NCBI RefSeq assembly: GCF_036898825.1
Contig: NZ_JARUND010000002.1
Span: 2,728,001-2,792,000, forward strand
Length of the DNA: 64,000 nucleotides
Source: Streptomyces sp. B21-083
Lineage (GTDB): Bacteria > Actinomycetota > Actinomycetes > Streptomycetales > Streptomycetaceae
Reading direction: 5' to 3'
In this document: positions 37,735-46,137 of the stretch, piece after piece
Position numbering within the stretch: the first letter of the stretch is position 1
Layout: each line of letters begins with the position of its first letter
The notes under the pieces: model-generated
What the model was told of the DNA's origin: nothing
Databases searched by the model: none
Seen by the model: only the letters and a program-made list of their open reading frames with translations
Made by a program: the position numbers and the translations under genes

Positions 37735-39515
37735 CCGCCCAGTCCGCTCAGGCCGGTGGGTACGTGCATCGACTTCACCGTCTTGCCGCCGCCGACGTAC
37801 ATGTGGACGCCACAGGGCAGACACGGGTCGAAGCTGCGGACGGCGCGCATGATGTCGATGCCCTTGAAGTTCTCCGGGGTGTTCTCCTCGAAGATGGGCG
37901 TGTTCTGCACGGCGTCCTCGTACGGGCCCGGCGTGCCGAAGCTGTCCCTGGTGCTGGCGTTCCAGGGGGTCGGCGGGTACGGGTGGTAGTTGGCGATCTT
38001 GCCGTCGCGGATCACCATGTGGTGGGACAGGACGCCGCGGACCGCCTCGGTGAAGCCGACGCCGATGCCCTCGTCCGGGACCTCGAACTTCTCCCAGGTC
38101 TGGGTGCGTCCGGCGCGGACCTCCGCGAGGCCCTTCTCCGCGCAGTGCAGGGCGACCGCGGCGGCGTACGCCTGGAAGTAGGTGCGGGCCCGGTTGCGTT
38201 CCAGGGCGTTGGACCACTTCGGGATCTTCCACTCGAAGGTGGTCTCCGGCTTGGTCATGGTGCGGGGCAGGTTGATGACCACGCTGTGGCCGGTGGCCTT
38301 GACGTACCCGATGTCGACGAGCCCCGACAGCGCGGTGGACCACAGACGGGCGATCGGGCCGCCGCCGGTGTCCAGGGCGAGGTGGTCCTTGCCGTCGAAC
38401 CAGCGGGGTGACATGACCCAGCTGTACTTGTCGTCGAAGTTCCGCTTCTGCGGGGCGGGGATGGTGTGCTGGTTCCACGGGTGGCGCGGGTCCACCGGGT
38501 TGCCGAGCGGGTCGTGGGTGACGAACTGCTCCTGGCCCTGCCAGTCCTCGTAGTAGGAGCTGCCGAGCAGGATGCGGATGCCGAGGTTGATCTCGGTGAG
38601 GTCGTTGGTGACGAGTTTGCCGTCGACGATCACGCCCGGGGTGACGAACATCTTCCGTCCCCAGTCGGTCATGTTGGCGTAGGTGAAGTCGCAGTACTCG
38701 GGGTCGTTGAGCGCGCCCCAGCAACCGAGCAGGACACGCCGGCGGCCGACTTCCTCGTATCCGGGCAGCGCCTCGTAGAAGAAGTCGAACAGGTCGTCGT
38801 GCAGGGGCACGACGCGCTTCATGAACTCCACGTAGCGCATCAGTCGGCTGAGGTAGTCGGTGAAGAGCTGCACGGACGCGATGGTTCCGACGCCGCCCGG
38901 GTAGAGCGTGGAGGGGTGCACATGGCGGCCCTCCATCAGGCAGAACATCTCGCGTGTGTAGCGGCTGACCTGGAGGGCCTCGCGGTAGAACTCGCCTTCC
39001 AGGGGGTTCAGCGAGCGCATGATGTCGGCGATGGTGCGGTAGCCGTGCTCGGCCGCGTGCGGGGCCTCGGTGCGCTCAGCGAGCTCGAGGACGCCGGGGT
39101 TGGTCTCCCTGACCATCTTCTCGCAGTAGTCGACCCCGACCAGGTTCTCCTGGAAGATGTTGTGGTCGAACATGTACTCCGCCGACTCGCCGAGGTTGAT
39201 GATCCACTCGGCGAGGTGCGGGGGCTTCACTCCGTACGCCATGTTCTGCGCGTACACCGAGCAGGTGGCGTGGTTGTCGCCGCAGATGCCGCAGATGCGG
39301 CTGGTGATGAAGTGGGCGTCGCGGGGGTCCTTGCCGCGCATGAAGACGCTGTAGCCGCGGAAGACCGACGACGTGCTGTAGCACTCCGCGACCCGCTTCT
39401 GCTTGAAGTCGATCTTCGTGTGGATGCCCAGGCTGCCCACGATCCGGGTGATCGGGTCCCAGGCCATCTCCACCAGGCCACTGCCGTCGCCGGCCGTCTT
39501 CGAACTCGTTGCCAT
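37731..39515 (-). CDS. hhyL: [NiFe]-hydrogenase large subunit, group 1h
   Basis: A 594-aa subunit with the two NiFe-binding motifs: RICGICGDNH (Cys75 and Cys78) and DPCLPCGVH near the end (Cys565, Cys568, His571). A 23-residue tail follows that should be removed by the maturation protease. The L1/L2 motif forms and the accessory genes place it in the high-affinity actinobacterial group 1h (group 5) that oxidises H2 at atmospheric levels. It lies 84 bases downstream of the small subunit gene. All ligands are present, so it should be active. Confidence 0.95.
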   Translation of the reverse strand: MATSSKTAGDGSGLVEMAWDPITRIVGSLGIHTKIDFKQKRVAECYSTSSVFRGYSVFMRGKDPRDAHFITSRICGICGDNHATCSVYAQNMAYGVKPPHLAEWIINLGESAEYMFDHNIFQENLVGVDYCEKMVRETNPGVLELAERTEAPHAAEHGYRTIADIMRSLNPLEGEFYREALQVSRYTREMFCLMEGRHVHPSTLYPGGVGTIASVQLFTDYLSRLMRYVEFMKRVVPLHDDLFDFFYEALPGYEEVGRRRVLLGCWGALNDPEYCDFTYANMTDWGRKMFVTPGVIVDGKLVTNDLTEINLGIRILLGSSYYEDWQGQEQFVTHDPLGNPVDPRHPWNQHTIPAPQKRNFDDKYSWVMSPRWFDGKDHLALDTGGGPIARLWSTALSGLVDIGYVKATGHSVVINLPRTMTKPETTFEWKIPKWSNALERNRARTYFQAYAAAVALHCAEKGLAEVRAGRTQTWEKFEVPDEGIGVGFTEAVRGVLSHHMVIRDGKIANYHPYPPTPWNASTRDSFGTPGPYEDAVQNTPIFEENTPENFKGIDIMRAVRSFDPCLPCGVHMYVGGGKTVKSMHVPTGLSGLGG

Positions 39516-39599
39516 CGTCTGTGCCGTGCCCTTCGTCGCGCGGGAGGTTCGTGTGGGAGGGGTGCCCGATGCGGGGCGCGGACTACGTGCGGCGGGTGC

Positions 39600-40688
39600 T
39601 CACCACGGGGGCCGGTAGCCGGTGGTGATCTTGTCTCCGGTGCGGCGCCACTTGGGCTCCTTGTCCACCGTCCTGGCGGTGATCGACCGCAGTTTGCGGA
39701 CCACGGCGCCGTACGCCCCGCTGGCGTTGCTGGACAGCTTGGCGCCGGGGGGCTCGTCCATGAACGGCATGAACTTGTCGGGGAATCCGGGCATGGTGCA
39801 GGCGATGCAGATACCGCCGACGTTGGGGCAGCCGCCGATCCCGTTCATCCAGCCACGCTTGGGCACGTTGCACTTGACGACCGGGCCCCAGCAGCCGAGC
39901 TTGACCAGGCACGTCGGCGAGTCGTACGACAGGGCGAACTGGCCCTGTTCGTAGTAGCCCGCGCGGTCGCAGCCCTCGTGCACGGTGGCCCCGAACAGCC
40001 AGGTGGGACGCAGCTTGTCGTCCAGCGGGATCATCGGGGCGGAGCCGGCCGCCTGGTAGAGCAGATAGGTGAGCGTCTCGGAGAAGTTGTCGGGCTGGAT
40101 GGGGCAGCCCGGGACGCACACGATGGGGATTCCGGCGTGGGACTTCCAGTCCCAGCCGAGGTAGTCCGGCACGCCCATCGCGCCGGTCGGGTTGCCCGCC
40201 ATGGCATGGATACCGCCGTAGGTGGCGCAGGTGCCGATGGCGACGACCGCCAGTGCCTTCGGCGCGAGCCGGTCGATCCACTCGCTGGTGGTGATCGGCT
40301 GGCCGGTCTCCGGGTTGTCACCGAAGCCGCACCAGTAGCCCTCGGGCTTGATCGCCTCATTGGGGACGGAGCCCTCGACGACCAGGACGAACGGGTCGAT
40401 CTCACCCCGCTCCCCCTTGAAGAACCACTCGATGAACGTGTCCGAGCCGCCGACCGGACCGCATTCGAAGTCGATGAGCGGCCAGTGGACAGCGATCTTC
40501 GGAAGGCCCGGCAGCACACCGAGCACGATCTCCTCGATGCTGGGCTGCATGGCCGCTGTCAACGCGACCGAGTCGCCGTCGCAGCTCAGGCCCGCGTTGA
40601 TCCAGAGAATGTGGATCGTGGGTGTCTCCTCGGCGGGCGCGCCATCTGCGTGCGCAGCGCCGACCGTGTCCGGCGTCGCCTCAGTCAT
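39600..40688 (-). CDS. hhyS: [NiFe]-hydrogenase small subunit, group 1h
   Basis: A 362-aa electron-transfer subunit. At the proximal cluster the usual CxxC is CDGD (Cys36, Asp39), so one Cys is replaced by Asp. This is the three-Cys/one-Asp ligation reported for group 5 enzymes and linked to oxygen tolerance. Further cluster motifs are AIGTCATYGG, CVPGCPIQPD, HEGCDRAGYY and the CPNVGGICIACTMPGFPDKF region. There is no Tat signal (no RRxFxK before residue 30), unlike classical membrane uptake hydrogenases. GGAGG precedes the ATG. Confidence 0.95.
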   Translation of the reverse strand: MTEATPDTVGAAHADGAPAEETPTIHILWINAGLSCDGDSVALTAAMQPSIEEIVLGVLPGLPKIAVHWPLIDFECGPVGGSDTFIEWFFKGERGEIDPFVLVVEGSVPNEAIKPEGYWCGFGDNPETGQPITTSEWIDRLAPKALAVVAIGTCATYGGIHAMAGNPTGAMGVPDYLGWDWKSHAGIPIVCVPGCPIQPDNFSETLTYLLYQAAGSAPMIPLDDKLRPTWLFGATVHEGCDRAGYYEQGQFALSYDSPTCLVKLGCWGPVVKCNVPKRGWMNGIGGCPNVGGICIACTMPGFPDKFMPFMDEPPGAKLSSNASGAYGAVVRKLRSITARTVDKEPKWRRTGDKITTGYRPPW

Positions 40689-40736
40689 GGGACCGCCTCC
40701 TGGGGAGGTATGGGATGAAAGCCTGCATTTCGACCG

Positions 40737-42533
40737 TCATTCCTCTTCGTACCAGCCGCTCGGCCGTGACGCGGCGACATCGTGGGCCATTCCGGTGACA
40801 TCGGCGGCAGAGGGGATCCGACCGGTTCGCGCAACCGCGGCCGGACCGAGGTGCGGCGGGGTGCGCGGCAGCCGTTCCTTGTGGACGAAGGAACGACGCA
40901 GAGCGTGATACGGGGCGTCCGGGTCGCCGAAGGTCCGGCGCATCCGGGCCAGCTCCCGCTCACGGAAGCCGGCCAGCGGGGTCGCGCTCTCCAGCAGGTC
41001 CAGTTCCGTCTTCTTCGCGGCGATCCGCGACGCCGTCGCCGGAAGCGACGCCAGACGCGCCGCCAGGCCGCCGACCTCCCGCCCGAACTCGTCAGGACCG
41101 CAATCGACCACCCGATCGACGAGCCCGAGGCGAACCGCGCCCGCCGAGCTCACCGGCAGCGCCTCACGCATCAGCCGTTCCGCCGCCGCGGCACCCACCC
41201 TGCGCGGCAGGGTGTACGTCCAGTACTCCGAGCCGTACAGGCCCATCAGACGGTAGTGGGGATTCAGCACAGCTCCGGAGCGGCACCACACCTCGTCGGC
41301 CGCCAGGGCGAGCATCACCCCGCCGGCCGCTGCGTTGCCCGCGACCGCCGAGACCACCAGCCGGTCCGTGGTCGTCAGCACCGCCTCGACCAGATCGTCG
41401 ATGGCGTTGATGTTCGCCCAGGACTCGGCAGCGGGGTCGTCGTCGGCCTCGATGACGTTGAGATGGATCCCGTTCGAGAAGAAGTCCCGCTCGCTGCCCA
41501 GCACGAGCACCGACGTGGGCCGCGCGCACGCTTCCCGGTAGGCGTCCAGCAGACGTCGGCACTGCTCCGTACTCATGGCGCCGCCGGGGAAGGAGAACGA
41601 CAGGAAGCCCACGTTCCCTTCCTCCCGGTAACCGATGTCCGTCCAGGTACCGAGCCGCGCCTCGGGCAACAGGGGCAGGGCGCGCTCGGGCAGCGGCGGC
41701 AGCCGGTCGCCCAGGGCCTTCACCGCGGGCAGTTTGAACGTGGGCGGCTGCCCGGGGCCGCGCCGGGGCCTCAGTTCGGGGATCCACACGGCGCCGTCCC
41801 TCGTGGCCCGGCAGACCGCTCCGGCCCGGGTGGCCAGCAGCTCGCCCGGACGGCCGCGCAGCACGCTCTCCGGATGACCGCCATGCAGATACCACTCACC
41901 ACCGAACAGCTCGTCCAGCACACCGGGCTGCGAGTCCGCCGCTCTCAGCTTGCGCACAACGTCCTCGGTGGAGTCCTCGGCCCAGTCGATCCGCCGGACA
42001 CTCTGGTCGAGGTACGGACGGGAGCGGGGACGAGCCCCGGCCGTGCCGGCCGCGTCCTGCTCACGCGGTACGTAGGTGCCCCCGGCGAAGCGCTCCACCG
42101 CGAGCAGGACGGCCTCGATCGCGGCGTCGGCGATCTCACCCCGGTACAGCTCGCTCTTGGACACCTGGGGAATCCGGCACGAAACGGAGGCCCACACGTC
42201 ACCGGCGTCCATCTCCGCGTCGGCCTGCAGGACGGTGACGCCCCACTCCTCGACGCCCTCGTGGATCGCCCAGTCCAGGGAGGACGGTCCCCGGTCGCCC
42301 ACGGGCCCGGGATGGACGACGAGGCAGGTGTAGGCCGTCCACACCTCCTCGGGGATCGCCGTCTTCAGCATCGGCGCCACGACGAGCTGCGGTGCGTGCC
42401 TCCGTACGGCTTCCGGCAGCGGGCTGTCGGGCAGGGCGAGTTCCACGGCCACGGTGTGGCCGCGGTCGCGCAGTTCGGCGTGGGCGCGCTGGGTGAGGCT
42501 GTTGAACGCGCTGGCCAGGAGAAGGATGTGCAC
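40737..42533 (-). CDS. hypX: Hydrogenase maturation protein HypX (CO-ligand synthesis)
   Basis: A 598-aa two-domain enzyme. Residues 1 to about 270 are formyl-transferase-like (HILLLASAFNSLTQRAHAEL, VVHPGPVGDRGPSSLDWAIH). The remainder is a crotonase/enoyl-CoA hydratase-like domain (VLVLGSERDFFSNGIHLNVI, SAVAGNAAAGGVMLALAADE, RLMGLYGSEYWTYTLP). HypX converts formyl-tetrahydrofolate through formyl-CoA to CO, providing the active-site CO ligand under aerobic conditions. It lies 48 bases upstream of the small subunit gene, apparently first in the operon. It looks intact. Confidence 0.94.
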   Translation of the reverse strand: MHILLLASAFNSLTQRAHAELRDRGHTVAVELALPDSPLPEAVRRHAPQLVVAPMLKTAIPEEVWTAYTCLVVHPGPVGDRGPSSLDWAIHEGVEEWGVTVLQADAEMDAGDVWASVSCRIPQVSKSELYRGEIADAAIEAVLLAVERFAGGTYVPREQDAAGTAGARPRSRPYLDQSVRRIDWAEDSTEDVVRKLRAADSQPGVLDELFGGEWYLHGGHPESVLRGRPGELLATRAGAVCRATRDGAVWIPELRPRRGPGQPPTFKLPAVKALGDRLPPLPERALPLLPEARLGTWTDIGYREEGNVGFLSFSFPGGAMSTEQCRRLLDAYREACARPTSVLVLGSERDFFSNGIHLNVIEADDDPAAESWANINAIDDLVEAVLTTTDRLVVSAVAGNAAAGGVMLALAADEVWCRSGAVLNPHYRLMGLYGSEYWTYTLPRRVGAAAAERLMREALPVSSAGAVRLGLVDRVVDCGPDEFGREVGGLAARLASLPATASRIAAKKTELDLLESATPLAGFRERELARMRRTFGDPDAPYHALRRSFVHKERLPRTPPHLGPAAVARTGRIPSAADVTGMAHDVAASRPSGWYEEE

Positions 42534-42711
42534 GGCTGCCTCCGGGAGGACGGACGGCAGGCAGGGATGACCGCCGACCGCGATCCTCGGTTACGGCAGC
42601 CCGCCGTCCCCGACGACAGGCGGTGAGGTCATCCGAATCGCGGGGAGGATCCACCGTCCGGCCTCACCGGCCAAGCCGGACCGGGCTCACCGAGTCAGCC
42701 GTTGAGCACGA

Positions 42712-42969
42712 TCACTGTCGTCGCAGGCCGCTGGTGATGCGCTCCCAAGGGGAGCGGGTGGCACCGAAATGGGTCTCGTGGGTCCAGATGTGGGTGCACG
42801 ACCGGCACTGCAGGTGGAGCAGGCTGCCGACGTTGGAGAGCAGGTAGCGCCAGTGCTCGGAGCAGGTACGCCCCTGCTCACAGGTGCCGCACCCACGACG
42901 GTCGTCGCAGTTCGGGCAGGCCACCCAGGCACGACGCCCGATGTCGGCCTGCGGGTCAAGCGGCAGCAT
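42712..42969 (-). CDS. Small Cys-rich zinc-ribbon protein
   Basis: An 85-aa protein with CPNCDDRRGCGTCEQGRTC and a later CRSC pair, enough ligands for two zinc sites or one treble-clef. It ends basic (WERITSGLRRQ). GGAGAGG precedes the ATG, which overlaps the 3' end of the DUF6400 gene by 14 bases. The gene is 178 bases upstream of hypX on the same strand, so it may be cotranscribed with the hydrogenase locus, but no functional link is known. Confidence 0.75.
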   Translation of the reverse strand: MLPLDPQADIGRRAWVACPNCDDRRGCGTCEQGRTCSEHWRYLLSNVGSLLHLQCRSCTHIWTHETHFGATRSPWERITSGLRRQ

Positions 42970-43270
42970 GGCCGTCCCCTCTCCGCGGCAGCACACCGGC
43001 CGAGACCAGCTCGTCGTACACCCGCTGCTGCTCCGCGCTGAGGCCGGAGTAGAGCAGCTCGTACGCCGCCTCCTCACCGCGCAGCGCGGCGAGGGGGTCC
43101 CAGTCGGGGCCGAGGGCGTCGAGGACATGAGCGCGCCGGAGCATTTCGTGTGAACTCAGGTCGACGGAGAAGTCGGCCGTCGGGAGCGCACCGGGTCGAT
43201 CCGCAGAAGGCCTGCTCGCCTCGGCGGGTTCGTCCGGTTCGCCAGGAAGGGGGCGGCCATGGGAGGACAT
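42956..43270 (-). CDS. DUF6400 family protein
   Basis: A 104-aa protein. After a disordered N-terminus it contains FSVDLSSHEMLRRAHVLDAL, GPDWDPLAALRGEEAAYELL and AEQQRVYDELVSAGVLP, the conserved short core of DUF6400 as I remember it. No catalytic motif is visible; function is unknown. The start ATG at 43270 is divergent from, and almost touching, the start region of the VbhA-type antitoxin gene. Confidence 0.78.
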   Translation of the reverse strand: MSSHGRPLPGEPDEPAEASRPSADRPGALPTADFSVDLSSHEMLRRAHVLDALGPDWDPLAALRGEEAAYELLYSGLSAEQQRVYDELVSAGVLPRRGDGHAAA

Positions 43271-43313
43271 GCGACCGAACGTAGGTAGGCGTTCCCCGTC
43301 CCGACAAGAGCAG

Positions 43314-43577
43314 GTGGGAGAAGTCACAACAGGTCGGGACACGGCGGCCCGGGGGCGGACCACTCTCCGCCCGGATTCCGAGGCGCTGAGCGGCCGGGCG
43401 GCACGACGTACGGCTGTCGCCTCGGCCACCGGCTCCATCGAGGCCGAGGGGCTGCACGCCTCCGATGCCTCGGACCGCGACACCGAGGCGTATGTGAAGG
43501 GCGACGTCGACGCGGACACCCTTGTCGCCCGCGCGATCGCCCGTCACCGACAGACCGCGGAGCGACGGGCGGGGTGA
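43314..43577 (+). CDS. VbhA-type Fic antitoxin
   Basis: An 87-aa protein from the GTG at 43314 (alternative ATG at 43269). The antitoxin helix core RRTAVASATGSIEAEGLHAS is followed by DTEAYVKGDVDADTLVARAI. The SxxxSIExEGL-like stretch is the inhibitory helix that clamps the Fic active site with its Glu. The stop is coupled by GTGA to the following Fic gene. Since that Fic gene is broken, this antitoxin now seems to guard nothing here, unless it acts on another Fic protein. Confidence 0.78.
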   Translation: MGEVTTGRDTAARGRTTLRPDSEALSGRAARRTAVASATGSIEAEGLHASDASDRDTEAYVKGDVDADTLVARAIARHRQTAERRAG

Positions 43578-44048
43578 ACGATCCGTACGCCATGCCGGGC
43601 GGCGTGCTGCGCAACAGACTCGGCATCACCGACCATCAGCAGCTCGCGGCAGCCGAGGCGGACATCACCCGGGCACGCCTCATCATGCTCGCCGAACGCC
43701 CCCTGCCCGGCGCGTACGACCTCGTCCATCTCCAGGCGTTCCACGCCGTGATCTTCGGCGACATATATCCCTGGGCGGGCGGGTTACGTACCGTGAACAT
43801 CGCCAAGCGCACCCCGTTCTGCCCGGCGAGGAACCTGGTCCCGTACGCCGGAGAGGTCTTCGGTCGTCTCGCCTCGTCCGGCCGACTCCGCAATCTCCCC
43901 CCGGCAGGAGTTCGTCGTCCAACTGGCCGTGCTTACGGCGACATGAACGTCCTCCACACGGCCCTTCCCCCGCACGGCGCTGCACCCGATCACCGACGTC
44001 GCGCTCGACACCCTGCCTGGCGCTTCCGTGGTGCGTTCATACCTCTGA
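43574..44048 (+). pseudogene. Broken Fic toxin gene, copy 1
   Basis: The frame starts well (NRLGITDHQQLAAAEADITR, LPGAYDLVHLQAFHAVIFGD, NIAKRTPFCPARNLVPYAGE). After SGRLRNLP it slips at a C-run, with the expected RQEFVVQLAVL in another frame. GDMNVLH follows, and the catalytic HPFxxGN(G/N)R is absent. The final 24 codons in another frame (TALHPITDVALDTLPGASVV) look like the end of an unrelated protein. The gene has therefore lost its AMP-transferase motif by frameshift and deletion. Copy 2 lies at 48778. Confidence 0.75.
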
Positions 44049-44157
44049 GTGAGGTCGGTCGATTCAAGGGGGGCGGGAGCAGCGATCTGCCTAGGGTGAC
44101 GTCTGGAGTGGCGGGCAGCCGCTCCGCTCGGCGCGTCGATCATGTACGGGAGCTTGT

Positions 44158-46116
44158 GTGGCGCAGCAGCACACGACGTCACTCCGGCTCCGTCTCCGGT
44201 ACCGCTTCGACCATCTGGTCTCGGGGGGAACGACCGCGCTAATCGGCTGGCTCGCCCTGGCCTGCCTCGCCGTCGTCGTTCCGGCGAGCATGGTCCTTGT
44301 CTGGTCCGACCGGGCCGCTCCGGCCACGCTCTCCGGCCGGCTCACCGCCGTGTGGGTCAGCGTCGGCCAGACGCTGAAGATCGGGGGTGCGGTCGGCTCC
44401 CCGCTCTACGTGCTGGCTTCCGTATCGCTCGCGCTGGTGGCGCTGCTCTTCGTGTCGACCCTGGTCAGTCTGATCACCACGGGCATCAACCGGCGCATCA
44501 TGTCGCTGCGCCTGGGCCACTCCACCGTGTTGGAGACGCGGCACACCGTCGTCCTGGGGTGGTCGGACCAGGTCTTTCCCGTGATCGGGGAGCTGGTGGC
44601 CGCCAATGCGAACCAGCGCCGCTCCGCCGTCGCCGTGCTTGCCGCGCAGGACAAGGTGTGGATGGAGGACGAGATCTCCACCCGCGTCAGCGACAGTGGC
44701 AGGACGCGGATCATCTGCCGCAACGGGAGCACCACCGACCCCACCGAGCTGTGCCGGGTGAGTCCGCGCACCGCGAAGGCGGTGCTGGTGCTGCCTCCCA
44801 CCGGGGACACCGGTGACGCCCACGTGGTGAAGACGCTGCTCGCTCTCGACGCGGCTGTCCCCGGGTTCGGAGAGGGGGAAGCGGTGGTGATCGCCGCCGT
44901 CCGTGACTCCCGCAACCACATGACCGCCAGGCTGGCCGCCGGGCCCGCGGGACACGTCCTGTGCGTCGACGACATCGTCGCCCGGCTCCTCGTCTCGACG
45001 GCCCGGCAGCCCGGCCTCTCGCTCGTCTACTCGGAGTTGCTGGACTTCGAGGGAGACGAGTTCTACCCGGTCGCCGCCGGGGGCCTGGTGGGGCGTACGT
45101 TCGGCGAAGCGCTGCTGTCGTTCGCCACGTCCTCGGCGGTCGGCCTGCTGCACACCGACGGGAGCGTCACCCTCAATCCGGATCCGGGGGCGGCGATCGG
45201 CCCGGCCGACCGGATCATCGTCATCTCCCAGGACGACGACACGGCCATGCGGGCGGATGTGGCCTCCCATGTCGAGGAGGACGCGATCGTGACGGTCGGG
45301 CCCCGGACCGTCCAGGCCGAACGTCTTCTCCTGCTCGGCTGGAACCGCCGCGCCCCGCTCGTCATCGAGCAGCTCGACCAGTACGTGAGCCCGGGAACCA
45401 CCCTGGACGTCGTGGCGCTCGGCGAGTACGCGGCCACGCGCGGCGCCCGAGCCGTCACGGCCGAGCTGTCCCACCTCGAAGTCTCCTTCCACGACGGGGA
45501 CATCACCGACCCGCGCACCCTGGCCAAGCTGGACGTGCCCTCGTACGACAGCGTGATCGTGATCGGTGAGACGGAACTCGCGGCCCCGGCCTGCGGCTCG
45601 GCCTCGGACACGCCCGTCACCTCCCTCGCTCCGGTGCCGAACCCGGAGTCGCGGGCGGACGACAGGACACTGCTCACCCTGCTGCATCTGCGGGCCGTCG
45701 GGGACGCCGCGCAGCGGGAACTCACGCTCACCACCGAGATGTCCGACGACGGCAACCGGCTCCTCGCGCCCGCCCGGGACAGCGCCGACTTCATCGTGAG
45801 CGGCAGGCTGATCAGCCTTCTGATGACCCAGATCTCACAGAGCCCGTATCTCGCCGAGGTCTTCGAGGAGTTGTTCAAGGCCGAGGGCCACGAGTTCCAC
45901 CTCAAGCCGGCCGCGGACTACGTCCGGGCCGGCCATGAGGTCTCGTTCGCCACCGCCGTCGAGTCGGCGCGGCGGCGCCGGGAATGCGCGGTCGGCTACC
46001 GGCTGCGCGCGCGGAGCGCCACGGGCCCCGACTACGGGGTGCGGATCAACCCCGACAAGCGGCAGCGGGTCCGGTTCTCCGAGGAGGACTGGCTGATCGT
46101 GCTCGCCGAGAGCTGA
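44158..46116 (+). CDS. CASTOR/POLLUX-like RCK ion channel
   Basis: A 652-aa protein from a GTG. It has two N-terminal transmembrane helices (GWLALACLAVVVPASMVLVW near residues 30-49; VLASVSLALVALLFVSTLVS near 85-104), with the intervening loop where the pore would be. Cytoplasmic Rossmann/RCK-type domains follow (HTVVLGWSDQVFPVIGELVA, RLLLLGWNRRAPLVIEQLDQ). This is the bacterial relative of plant CASTOR/POLLUX channels. Transported ion and gating are unknown. It stands alone and is convergent with the amine oxidase gene. Confidence 0.88.
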   Translation: MAQQHTTSLRLRLRYRFDHLVSGGTTALIGWLALACLAVVVPASMVLVWSDRAAPATLSGRLTAVWVSVGQTLKIGGAVGSPLYVLASVSLALVALLFVSTLVSLITTGINRRIMSLRLGHSTVLETRHTVVLGWSDQVFPVIGELVAANANQRRSAVAVLAAQDKVWMEDEISTRVSDSGRTRIICRNGSTTDPTELCRVSPRTAKAVLVLPPTGDTGDAHVVKTLLALDAAVPGFGEGEAVVIAAVRDSRNHMTARLAAGPAGHVLCVDDIVARLLVSTARQPGLSLVYSELLDFEGDEFYPVAAGGLVGRTFGEALLSFATSSAVGLLHTDGSVTLNPDPGAAIGPADRIIVISQDDDTAMRADVASHVEEDAIVTVGPRTVQAERLLLLGWNRRAPLVIEQLDQYVSPGTTLDVVALGEYAATRGARAVTAELSHLEVSFHDGDITDPRTLAKLDVPSYDSVIVIGETELAAPACGSASDTPVTSLAPVPNPESRADDRTLLTLLHLRAVGDAAQRELTLTTEMSDDGNRLLAPARDSADFIVSGRLISLLMTQISQSPYLAEVFEELFKAEGHEFHLKPAADYVRAGHEVSFATAVESARRRRECAVGYRLRARSATGPDYGVRINPDKRQRVRFSEEDWLIVLAES

Positions 46117-46137
46117 CGGCGCAGCCGGGGCGGCCCG

